NCBI RefSeq assembly: GCF_022539505.1
Contig: NC_061514.1
Span: 343,712,644 to 343,776,643 of the forward strand
Source: Lolium rigidum
Taxonomy: Eukaryota > Streptophyta > Magnoliopsida > Poales > Poaceae
Length of the DNA stretch: 64,000 nt
Reading direction: 5' to 3'
Shown here: positions 22,831 through 32,404 of the stretch, one piece after another
Numbering within the stretch: position 1 is the stretch's first letter
Layout: the number at the start of each line of letters is the position of its first letter
Made by a program: the position numbers and the translations under genes
The notes under the pieces: generated by a model
Told to the model about the DNA's origin: nothing
The model's input: the letters and a program-made list of their open reading frames with translations, nothing else
Database searches by the model: none

Positions 22831-24060
22831 GGAGGGTTCACCATCTACTTATGTTAACTTTCGAGGTTTTGACCTGAAAATCAACTAGGTATTATAAAGG
22901 GAAATAAAAGTTCAAAAAATTGTAAAAATGAAAGAATCTACCTATCTTTGTATAGAAGATCATCTGTATGAAATTTGAGGTCATTTAGAGAAGGTCGAAA
23001 AAACCTAACTTTTTACAAAAGCTGGTTTCAGTGAGACCAAACGGCATGCGCTTAAGCAAAGTGATTTTTCGCCATACATGATGCCATACGTGTAACAACA
23101 AGGAATATCTAAAAGGTGTCAAAAACTTTTGCCGAACCGTATAGCTCTATCAAAGAAAAAACCTCACCATGGTGCCAGTAAATTTTTTAGTTACAAACTT
23201 TCGTATTTTACCTAACCTTCAACAGGAAACTTGTTTCAAATTCATTTTGGCATACAATAAACAAATCCCACCTTGATTCGAGTACCACAGCCTCCAAACG
23301 ATGCCGATGCCGATATCGGCATGGTCAGAACGGCTATGGTCGCCGCCACTGCTAGGTCACTGTCGGGATGCACCCTCAATCCCGTCCCCTCATTCGATCA
23401 CTGAAGCAACAGAGATACCTCCGTGGCCACTGCCGAATGTACATGCTGATGCCAATGCTGAACATGCAGGCCGATGTGGGCACGGCCACGCTGCCCCGCT
23501 ATGCTGGACGCCACAGACCACCACGAGGTCTTTCCCTTCACCACCACACCCCCCTAGCACCCATCTATACACGCCAGAAAGGAGAGACACTAGTTATCTC
23601 TACATTTCTCGCGTTCGTGTCCGACACCGTCAGTCAAAGTGTTCAGGTGGTTATCGATGTCCTCGACCATTTCTTCTCTTCTTCGCCTGGTTAAACGCGT
23701 CTAGTTCATATCTATCTAATGCGTCTGGTCTCGCCTCATGCTGTTCTTTGTGGACATCGATCTCATCTCTGCACCCCGTAGGCCACCTCCTCCGTGCCAT
23801 CACTGTAGAGCTCCGTTTTAAAATCTAATCCTACCCATGTATTGCCCCTTGTGTCAGCGTCATGGCCCCACTGTCAATCGATATACCAAAGCACCACTCA
23901 TCCGTGTTTTGGTCAGGGATACGGCGATGCTTACGGTCAAAAAAAAGATGGATGGTCTGACGTGTCTTTGCAGGCTCTACGTGGCCCTACTAGTCAGTAG
24001 TTAACAGTCAAAGTTGTTGATTCGTCGGGCAAACGGCCGTTCCAGCACTTGTGAGGGCTT
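22831..24060. other. No gene recognised
   Basis: Mixed sequence inside the TIR element. An open frame at 23301-23828 (175 codons, +) is Pro/Ser/His-rich and GC-driven, with no domain that I can identify. I treat it as doubtful. Confidence 0.4.
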
Positions 24061-24154
24061 CAGACAAGGGCTTGGGCAAAACTGAGGAAAAACTAAGCGG
24101 CTGGGGAAAACTGAGCACAACTAAGGACCCGAGGGCATGGAAATAGAAATCCCT
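24061..24154 (-). repeat. Right TIR of the DUF295-bearing element
   Basis: Reverse complement begins AGGGATTTCTATTTCCATGC. It contains GTGCTCAGTTTTCCCCAG and CCTCAGTTTTGCCC and is followed by AAGTATT. Confidence 0.75.
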
Positions 24155-24161
24155 AAGTATT

Positions 24162-24623
24162 CACCGGCTATCTAGAGAACCAGGAAGAACACTGGGACAC
24201 ATTTCTGGAGTACAAGGAGTCAGATCTAGCTAAGAAGATGTCACCAATGAATAAGTTGAATGCTTCGAACAAGATATATCACCATCATCTGCGCATATAT
24301 GGCTACAGAACTGCCATGCCTAAGTGAGATAAAGCTGTCGTCAAAATGCGCGCTGCAGGGATCAAGCCAGCTACAGAAGGTTGGCCCCTGATGGCAACAA
24401 ATTGGATACTTGCGCATGGGTCATCGTTTGACCCAGAAATCGGATACTTTGGCATAGGACGTACAACAGCAAGTGACCCATAAAGGGTCAACTGTTGAGT
24501 TGCAGCAAGATCATGGGTTCTATACTACCACCGACCCATCTCAAAAGAAAAACAGTGTGGCTTCCACAGAGGCCCCGGGTGATGATGCACATGTTGATGA
24601 GGCACCTATAGATCGCTACCCCG
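24162..24623 (+). pseudogene. CACTA Transposase_24-type ORF, middle piece 1
   Basis: Continues the split ORF: NQEEHWDTFLEYKESDLAKK, MSPMNKLNASNKIYHHHLR, YGYRTAMPK, then a TGA where Trp is expected (24328-24330). Then MRAAGIKPATEGWPLMATNW, ILAHGSSFDPEIGYFGIGR. A one-base shift near 24465 moves the frame to one reading KGSTVELQQDHGFYTTTDPS and on to the CCCCG target site of the solo LTR. Compared with the family, a few residues are missing at the junction with the 5' piece, so a small deletion preceded or accompanied the TIR-element insertion. Confidence 0.75.
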
Positions 24624-26215
24624 TGATACGTCTCAAACGTATCTATAATTTTTGATGCTCCATGCTTGTTTTACACCAATTCATATATGTTTTGCTCATA
24701 CTTTGTTGCATGTTTATAAATTTTCCGGCACTAACCTATTAACAAGATGCCACAGTGTCAGTTCCCTGTTTTCTGCTGTTTTGTATTTCATAAAAGTTGT
24801 AAAGGAAATATTCTCGGAATTGGACGAAACAAAAGCCGAATTCAATATTTTTCCATAACAAAGACAGAGTCCAGAGGGGGTCGAAGAGGAGCCACAAGGC
24901 GTCCACACCATGCCTTGGTGTGGCTAGGCCTGGGCCCGCGCCAAGGGGTGGTGTGGGCCCCCTGGCCTCCACCGACCTCGCCCTTCCGCCTATTTATTCA
25001 CGATCTCGGGAAAAACCTAAACACCCGAGCCTCCATCCACGAAAAGTTCCATTGCAGCCGCCATCGCAGACCCTAGCTCGGGAGGGTTCTGAAGCTCTTC
25101 CCGGCACCCTGCCGGAGGGGGAGATCATCACCGGAGGCCTCTACATCGTCATGCCCGCCTCCGAAGTGATGCGTGAGTAGTTCATCCCTGGACTATGGGT
25201 CCATAGCAGTAGCTAGATAGTTTTCTTCTCCAATTTGTGCCTCATGTTTAGATCTTGTGAGCTGTTCTACATGATCAAGATCATCCATATGTAATGCTAC
25301 ATGTTGTGTTTGCTTGGATCCGATGAATATTGAATACTATGTTGAGGTCGATTATATATTCTTGTCATATGTTATTTGTGATCTTGCATGCTCTCCGTTG
25401 CTAGTAGTTGCTCTGGCCAAGTAGATTCTTGTGACTCCAAGAGAGGGTATTTATGCTCGATAGTAGGTTCATGACTCTAGTTTTCTGGAAGAGTGACAAT
25501 AACTTCTAAGATTGTAGATGTGATATTGCTACTAGGGAGAAAACAAAAATGTTTTATCCAAGGGTAATTTTATTGTTTACTTTACACACATTGCTTAATG
25601 CGATAATATGTTGCTTGCAACTTAATACTGGAACGGGTTCGGACGATAACCAGAAGGTGGATTATTCGTCATAGACGCAGTTGGATTACGGTCTATGTAT
25701 TATGTTGTAATGCCCAAACGAATCTCATAGTAATCATCTTGTCATGTATGATCTTTATTCTATCAATTGCCTAGCTGTAATTTGTTCACCTAGCATGTTA
25801 TTTATCTTTATGGAGAGACACCTCTAGTGAACTGTGGATCCCGGTCTTTTCCTTTACACTGATAAATTCATCTACTGCAATCCTATTCTGTTTACTTTAA
25901 TTCCACTGCAAACATCTCTTTCCACTAGATACGTTTAATCATTTGTGTTCAGTAAAACCGGTGAGATTGGCAACCTCACTCTAAGTCGGGGAAAAGTATT
26001 TTGGTTGTGTTGTGTGCAGGTTTCACGTTATTGCTGATGCCGGTAGTGTGTCCTACCAATAGTCAGCTAGCAACACCTTCAGAAGTCACGTCTTTCTACT
26101 ACTGGTCGATTAAACATTGGTTTCATACTGAGGGAAAACTTGCTGCTGTGCTCATCATACCTTCCTCTTGGGGTTCCCAAACAGTGTGAAATCTGTGTTA
26201 CGATAAGCACCATCA
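24624..26215 (+). mobile_element. Solo LTR (gypsy, same superfamily of LTRs as A and B)
   Basis: 1592 bp, starting TGATACGTCTCAAACGTATC and ending ...CACCATCA, flanked by perfect 5-bp target-site duplications CCCCG (24619-24623 and 26216-26220). Neither PBS nor polypurine tract is adjacent; CACTA coding sequence resumes on both sides. Orientation is opposite to LTRs A and B, and the sequence is clearly diverged from them. Solo LTRs arise by recombination between the two LTRs of one element. Confidence 0.9.
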
Positions 26216-26394
26216 CCCCGTGGACGATATCATGGAGAAGACAAATTGTGAGCTACACCATTCAATGAAGAACATATCCATGAAGGTGGCGGCCGGGTTT
26301 GCTTTAACTTGTGAACCTGGAGCACAGTGACATGGCAATGAGATTCAAGCTGGCTATGTTTGTGTCGGGGCGGACGAGATTGTACCGGGGTATG
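26216..26394 (+). pseudogene. CACTA ORF, middle piece 2
   Basis: Reads in frame VDDIMEKTNCELHHSMKNIS ... AAGFALTCEPGAQ, then a TGA, then HGNEIQAGYVCVGADEIVPG up to the G2 target site. It joins in frame with 35288 when G2 is removed. Repeats the TSD CCCCG at its left edge. Confidence 0.75.
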
Positions 26395-26779
26395 TGACAA
26401 GGGATTAACTTGTCAATGCCTACAGATTGTAGACTAGGGTTTAGTTGGAAGTAGAGGGCAAGTAGATATCGAGGGTTTCAGTCGGAAAAGTGCTTGACTA
26501 TTAGAAAACTAGGGTTATGTTGACAATGAAATCGATCTCTCTTCGTCCCTCGACTCCCCCTTATATAGGAGGCAGAGCCGAGAGTTTCGTGATACACAAG
26601 TTACAGAGTTCGGGAGACAATCTGAGTCCGTCCCGTAATAGTTACAAGTCAATATTCCTAATACATTTCTACAAACTCTCTCCTAACTGGGCTTCCGAGC
26701 TTTATAATCTTCGGGTCGTGGGCCTTCAGTAAAACCCCGGGTATCATCTTCAGCACGCCCATTGGGGATGCCTATGTCA
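26395..26779 (-). repeat. 3' LTR of G2
   Basis: Plus-strand ends TGACAAGGG...CTATGTCA. Contains a TATA box on the minus strand (CTATATAAGG, about 26560-26570). Confidence 0.92.
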
Positions 26780-26792
26780 GTTTCCCCCGAGA
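26780..26792 (-). promoter_or_regulatory. Polypurine tract of G2
   Basis: The minus strand reads ATCTCGGGGGAAAC immediately before the 3' LTR; the purine run is GGGGGAAA. Expected plus-strand primer site. Confidence 0.75.
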
Positions 26793-27141
26793 TTTTGTTT
26801 GATTTGAAGAGTCAGGGAAAATCTCCAACTTTATAATTACAATACAACTTCTTCGAGTTAACATACATTTTTAATAAATCAACCATATATTGTGCAGGGA
26901 TAACAGTAATTGGGGCTAGTTCATCTGACGGATCAGGTACTAGCTAACTGCTCTTGTAGCAATCCACCAAAACCTACTTCAAGATCACGTCCCTGGACAT
27001 GATCTCGGGATACTGGTGTAATTCGACATGTGCCGCTTAAGGTCTTACCAAATGTCGAATTCCAGTTATGTTTTATCGGGTGCCTAACGCGTCCGTTAGG
27101 ATTTTTGTTCGCATCTGTTGACACGGAAAAAAGTAGCAAAG
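26793..27141. other. Non-coding 3' region of G2
   Basis: AT-rich spacer between polypurine tract and the second gap. The open frame that enters the gap (27030-27141) does not resemble the ORF beyond it. Probably promoter or leader of the antisense gene. Confidence 0.4.
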
Positions 27142-27241
27142 NNNNNNNNNNNNNNNNNNNNNNNNNNNNNNNNNNNNNNNNNNNNNNNNNNNNNNNNNNN
27201 NNNNNNNNNNNNNNNNNNNNNNNNNNNNNNNNNNNNNNNNN
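27142..27241. other. Assembly gap (100 N)
   Basis: Placeholder gap of unknown true size. It hides the N-terminal part of the antisense ORF of G2, so the element may be longer than it appears. Confidence 1.
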
Positions 27242-28043
27242 TCGAAGATTTTCCGAGAAGGAAAAACTTGCTCTTCAACAGGCTCAAGAAGCTCTAGCGT
27301 TAAAGGAAGCCGCGGTTACTGAAGGTGCAAAAGCTACTTCGCGGGAAGATTATATGCTTCAACTGATGAATGACTCTAGCTTGGATATGGCAGGTATACT
27401 TTCCGAGTTTGACTTTTTCCATCTTTATCTTACTTGTTTGCCATCTCTAGCTGATGCTTTCTGCTGGGTAGGTTCTTTTTTAGATACTGCTGCCGAAGAT
27501 CAACGTGTTGAAGCTAGATCCGATGTGCTTCTCAGACTTGCACTGGAACATGGTTCTAACTTTTGGGCTACGTCTGAACGTACCCGACAAATCGTCAGAT
27601 TTCAGGACCGCGCAAGTCAAGTCCGCGATTTTCTTGATTTCTGCACAAGGACATTAGCCCTGGTTTATAATACCATGTTTCCTCGCAATCCTCCGCCGGA
27701 AACTCTTCCTGCTCTGATGGACAAATTTCGGGATGCTCCTCGAATCCACGAATTTGTACGGGCCCAACTGACTGCTGGAGCAAGATTTGCCATGATTATG
27801 TTGCAGGTCTGTTATCCAAAGTTAGACATGACCAAAATTGTCGCCGAATGTCAAGCCAAACTAACTAGGAGGAGGGACATCGACAAAATCAACGATGCTG
27901 TGACCCCTGTAGCCGAAGAAATGATGGATGAATTACTTCGATTCGATGCCGAATTCTTCGTGAGAGGTAGCTATGCTGAACATAGGAGTGGTGCTGCAAG
28001 CAATGAAAGAGTAAACATAGATGATATACTAGGTCAGAACTGA
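27242..28043 (+). pseudogene. Antisense ORF of G2 (C-terminal part, PF04195-associated type)
   Basis: A plus-strand frame, opposite to gag-pol, open from the gap to TGA at 28041-28043. It starts in a coiled coil (EKEKLALQQAQEALALKEAA), continues REDYMLQLMNDSSLDMAG, then a Val/Leu-rich helical domain (RTRQIVRFQDRASQVRDFLD, TRTLALVYNTMFPRNPPPET, GARFAMIMLQVCYPKLDMTK) and ends NERVNIDDILGQN. A stretch near 27396-27480 reads like an unspliced intron. Antisense ORFs in this position are known from Tat-lineage elements such as Grande. The function is unknown. It is partial because of the gap. Confidence 0.65.
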
Positions 28044-28440
28044 AAGTTTCTTTTTCCTTGTCGAGTTTTCCTTGATAATGAGAATATATATATTGTAAGC
28101 ATAATGTATATTGTAAAACAACTTATATTTTTTTTTTTCATCGAGCTCCCGAGCTTTTTTGTTGGCCGGTGCTTATATCTTTATTGGTTTGCAAGCTATT
28201 TTTGCGCTAGGGCAAATAACTGTTTTTTGTGGAAGTTTATATATATTGTTATTGCGGGTTACGAGCCCCCGAGCTTGTCGATGAAAAAGATGTATATCAC
28301 CAGTATCTTTACTATATTGCAGCACCGCGAGTCCGCCTCATTAAAAACCTTTCAGCCCCACTCGGTACCCTGAAAGGAAAAGAGTGCGTCTGAAAACTCG
28401 CGGGCGTTTCAGTACATTGTATGTTTACAAAGAGGACTAT

Positions 28441-29570
28441 ATTTTCTCTTTAAGCGTAAAAACGCCTGAGTTGCGCCACGTTCTAGGGATTTGGCTCGGA
28501 GATCCCTGTCTTCTTGTCCTTTATCCTGTATGCTCCTCCTTTGATTACTTCTGTGACGATGTACGGGCCAATCCATGGCGACTCGAGTTTTTCATGGCTA
28601 TTTTGCGTAAGCCGAAGAACTAAATCGCCTACCTGGAAGGATCTTGGTCGCAAACATCGACTGTGGTAGTTTTTCATGTCTTGCTGGTACTTTGTCACCC
28701 TTGACAATGCCTCATCTCGAGCTTCATCGAGTGCATCAATGTCATTTTCTAGTTCCTTTCTCGAGGTTTCTTCATTGAATTCCGCCACTCTCGGGGAGTT
28801 ATGTTCTATTTCTATCGGCAGCACTGCCTTAGCTCCATGGACTAAAAAGAACGGGGTTTCATGTGTCGCTGTATTTGGTGTTGTTCGAATACTCCATAAC
28901 ACGCTAGGTAACTCCTATGGCCATGTATGTCGTGCTTTTTCCAATGGTGTTAACAGACGCTTTTTGATGCCGTTACAGATGATGCCGTTTGCTTTCTCGA
29001 CCTGACCATTAGTTTGCGGATGCGCAACTGAAGCAAATTGTAATTTGATGCCTACCTCTACGCAATATGCCTTGAACTCCTTGGATGTGAAATTACTGCC
29101 GTTGTCTGTGACGATGCTATGAGGAACTCCAAATCGAAAAACGATACTCTTAACAAAATTGATTGTGGATGCTGCATCTGGTGAGTTTATCGGCTTTGCT
29201 TCTATCCACTTGGTGAACTTGTCGACAGCTACGAGCATATACTCGTATCCTCCTGGCCAAGCCTTGTGTAATTTTCCCACCATATCAAGACCTCATTGAG
29301 CAAAGGGCCACGACAGCGGTATTGGCATCAACTCCGCTGCCGGAGAATGAGGTTTTGCGGCAAACCTTTGGCACGCATCGCAAGTACGCACTATGTCCTT
29401 TGCATCCTCGATTGTTGTTAACCAATAGAATCCTGCTCTGAAAACCTTGGCTGCTATAGCTCGACTGCTTGTGTGATGTCCGCACACCCCTTCGTGTACA
29501 TCCTTCAGAATAAGCCTTCCTTCTTCGGGTGTGACGCATCTTTGTAGTACTCCCGAAATACTTCATTTGT
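28441..29570 (-). pseudogene. G2 integrase
   Basis: The HHCC zinc-binding part contains HEGVCGHHTSSRAI and CDACQRFA (about 29360-29490). The catalytic core shows D at AVDKFTKW (codon near 29223), D at VTDNGSNF (near 29106) and E at NGQVEKANG (near 28998), giving the D,D-35-E spacing. The C-terminal part (GDLVLRLTQ, GPYIVTEV, GAYRIKDKKTG) ends at a TAG (28483-28485), where Trp is expected just before the usual terminus. A TGA at about 29296 (PFAQ-stop-GLDMVGK) replaces Trp, and a frameshift occurs near 29565. Integrase inserts the cDNA. All catalytic residues are present but the frame is broken. Confidence 0.88.
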
Positions 29571-30711
29571 ATAACTCTCCTTTGACCACAGTAAAGGCTT
29601 TAGAACGCCTGATAACTCGCCTTGCTTCAACTGGATCGTCGGGTAGTTCTTTCCTCAAGATGTATGCTATGTACGCCTGCATCCAAGGAATTTGTATCAT
29701 CATTATTACGTGTGGTTCCTCCTCACCTTCCGATGATGCTGCTGGAGCCCCCGAGGCTTTATCATCCTTCTCCTTCTTCTGATGTTTCTTCGCCTTTGTT
29801 GATCTTTCAGCTATTTCTTCCCAGAACACGCCAGGTGGTATTGCGAGACATTGCGACCCGATGTTTGCGAGAACATCGGCTTCATCGTTGCTGAGCCTGC
29901 TGATATGATTTACTTCGCACCCGTCGAACAGCCTCTCAAGCTCATTATACACTTCCTTGTATGCTACCATACTATCATTGACTGCGTCGCATTGATTCAT
30001 CACCTGTTGAGCCACTAGCTGTGAATCACCAAAGATTTTTAATCGAGTTGCGCCGCAAGCTTTCGCCATCTTCATCCTGTGTATAAGTGCTTCATACTCT
30101 GCTTCACTATTAGATGCATTTGGAAACATCATCCGTAGCATGTACTTCAACTTGTCGCCTTGAGGTGATACTAGTATCACGCATGCTCCAGCTCCTTCTA
30201 GTCTCTTGGAACCGTCAAAGTTCATGGTCCAAGTTCTCGACAAGTCTGGAGGTCCCGTATTTTGTAGCTCCATCCACTCTGCGATGAAGTCTGGTAAGAT
30301 CTGTGACTTTATTGCTTTTCTTTTCTCGTATGTGATGTCCTGAGGGGAAAGTTCTATTCCCCAAAGGGAGACACGACCCGAAGCTTCTGGATTATTTAGT
30401 ATGTTGCATAAAGGCGCCTCATTGACCACTATTATCGGATGCGCCGAAAAATAGTGTCGCAATTTTCTTGCAGTTGTAAACACTCCATATGCTAACATCC
30501 GGTATTGCGGGTACCGCTGTTTTGAAGGCGATAAAACTTCGCTGACGAAGTATACTGGCCACTGCACTCCGTGGAGTTTTCCTTCTTCTTCTCTTTCGAC
30601 CACAAGGACTGTGCTGACCACCTGAGGCGTGGCTGCGATATATAACAAGAGAGGCTCCTTCTCCTTAGGCGCCACCAGGATTGGTGGTGTCGAGATTGTG
30701 CGCTTAAGATC
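29563..30711 (-). pseudogene. G2 RT-RNase H plus second archaeal-type RNase H
   Basis: The first part (LLLYIAATPQVVSTVLV, VYFVSEVLSPSKQRYPQYRM, LPDFIAEW) is the degenerate RNase H adjoining the RT. The second part has WTMNFDGSKRLEGAGACVI, SEAEYEALI, IFGDSQLVAQQV and SNDEADVLANIG, the D-E-D-D set of the additional RNase H characteristic of Tat elements. A Lys/Glu-rich linker (about 29760-29850) leads toward integrase. A TAG at 30712-30714 separates it from the RT. Confidence 0.85.
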
Positions 30712-31680
30712 CTAGAAAGCTCTGTCTGCTTCTTCGTTCCACTGGAACTTCTCGCCTTGTTTGATCAAAGCGTAAAACGACAACGCCTTTTCTCCTAGCC
30801 TGGCGACGAATCTGCTTAGAGCTGCGACTCGCCCAGTCAGTTGTTGTATTTCCTTTAACTTTGTTGGCTTCCGCATCGTTACGATGGCTTGTATTTTCTC
30901 TGGATTGGCTTCGATTCCTCTTGCTGAAACCAGGAACCCGAGAAGTTCTCCTGCAGGAACGCCAAAAGAGCACTTTGTCGGGTTTAGCTTGAGGCAGAAC
31001 TTGTCAAGGTTGTCGAAAGTTTCATTCAGATCCTCGATCAAGGTTGACCCCTTCTTTGTTGTTATGACGACATCGTCGATATACACTTGTACGTTTTTGC
31101 CAATCTGTGTGGCGAGACACTTCTGCATCATCCGCTGGTATGTTGCTCCCGCGTTTTTCAATCCAAAGGGAATTGTTCTATAGCAGAACACGCTATAAGG
31201 TGTTATAAAAGCTGTTTTGACCTCGTCGTCTTCTTTCAATCTGATCTGGTTATAACCAGAATATGCGTCCAAGAAGGAAAGACGTTCGCAGCCTGCCGTG
31301 GAGTCGATAATTTGGTCGATCCTTGGGAGGGGAAAGTGATCCTTTGGACAATGTTTATTGAGACACGTGAAGTCGACGTACATGCAAAGGACCTTCGTGT
31401 TTTTTCTTCGGGACCAGTACTGGGTTAGCTACCCACGTGGCATCTGTATGTAGTTCTTTGATAAAGTCGGCTTCTCTGAGTCGATCTATTTCTGACAGCA
31501 TAGCTTTGCGGTTTGGTTCCGAAAAATGCTGCAAAGGTTGTTTAATTGGTCTCGCCATTGGATCCAAGTTAAGGTGGTGCTCGGCAAGTTCCCTGGGTAC
31601 TCCTGGCATGTCAGCTGGACACCATGTGAAGATTTCCCAGCGCTCACAGAGGAACTCGACGAGCGCGCTTTCCTATGCGA
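30712..31680 (-). pseudogene. G2 reverse transcriptase
   Basis: N-terminal MPGVPRELAEHHLNLDP and IDRLREADFIKELHTDATWV; then a frameshift near 31380; then YVDFTCLNKHCPKDHFPLPR, LSFLDAYSGYNQI, IPFGLKNAGATYQRMM and the catalytic VYIDDVVI box (about 31078-31100). The YIDD aspartates and the DAYSGY aspartate are retained. It ends at TAG 30712-30714 where the family has Gln. Confidence 0.88.
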
Positions 31681-31699
31681 GGTCCATGTTTGCTGCGAT

Positions 31700-32404
31700 G
31701 GACGTTGTTTTCTATGTCGGGTGAATCTGTACCTCCTTAGAGTTTTTGGTAGTGTCAAAGGTTGGCTCCTTGAGTAGCCTCCCGACATCTGGCAGCACAT
31801 CATAGTTAGTTTTTAGCCTTGACGCCATATACTCTGCTTGCATCCCGAAAGTCTCTGACAGTCGATGAAAATCCTTGTCGCACTTATCAGCTGACGCGAA
31901 ACTGCCTTTTACTGTAATCGGTCCCTTAGGTCTAGGGAGCCTCCACAACAGGTACGTGTATTGTGGTACCGCCATAAACCTGGTATAGGCTGGTCGTCCC
32001 AACAAAGCGTGATACTGTGACGGGAAATCCACAACCTCGAACTCCAGCCTTTCTATCTTGTAATTCTCATGGGTCCCAAACTGAACATCGAGATTGATCT
32101 TCCCTGCCGGATAACTCGGCTTGTCTGGTGTGATCCCATGGAAACGTGTGTCGGTTGGTTTTAGGTTCGCCAGGGATATGTTCATTTTCCTCAATGTATC
32201 TGCGTACATAAGGTTTAAATTGTTGCCTCCATGTATGAATACTCGTGAAACGTCGAATCCTGCGATCACCGCTGGTAAAATCAACGCTGATTGCCCTGGT
32301 CGAGGAACTTGCTGCGGGTGATCTGCTAAGGTGAAGCCAATGTCTTGTCCCGACCAATTCAGGTACTCAATTGTTGGTGGAGGCATCTTCTCTGCCATGA
32401 ACAC
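31700..32404 (-). pseudogene. G2 protease and PR-RT linker
   Basis: Aspartic-protease-like region: VFIHGGNNLNLMYADTLRKM aligns with VLIDGG...SINILYRDTARKL of G1, so the catalytic Asp position reads His here. It continues QYHALLGRPAYTRFMAVPQY and LPRPKGPITVKGSF. The open frame does not join gag directly; a shift lies near 32400. Loss of the Asp would abolish protease activity even if the frame were whole. Confidence 0.75.

Larger units (their letters stand above)
19097..24154. mobile_element. Long-TIR DNA transposon carrying a DUF295 gene
   Basis: The ends are inverted repeats of at least 94 bp (19097-19190 against 24061-24154), about 86% identical by eye, beginning AGAGATTTCTATTTTCGTGC and AGGGATTTCTATTTCCATGC. 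AAGTATT is duplicated at 19090-19096 and 24155-24161, or TAAGTATT if the shared T is counted. The insertion splits the CACTA ORF. No transposase was recognised. The long TIR and 7-9 bp target duplication suggest a Mutator-like, Pack-type element, but an 8-bp TSD would also fit hAT. It contains a complete-looking host-type gene, a minisatellite and internal TIR-like motifs. Confidence 0.75.

Noticed and set aside
23301..23828. 175-codon plus-strand ORF
   Set aside because: Compositionally biased, overlaps another open frame, no domain, no splice or start context.
27030..28043. A single 337-codon ORF spanning the N gap
   Set aside because: The 100 N are a placeholder. The 38 codons before the gap belong to non-coding 3' sequence of G2 and cannot be joined to the ORF after it.
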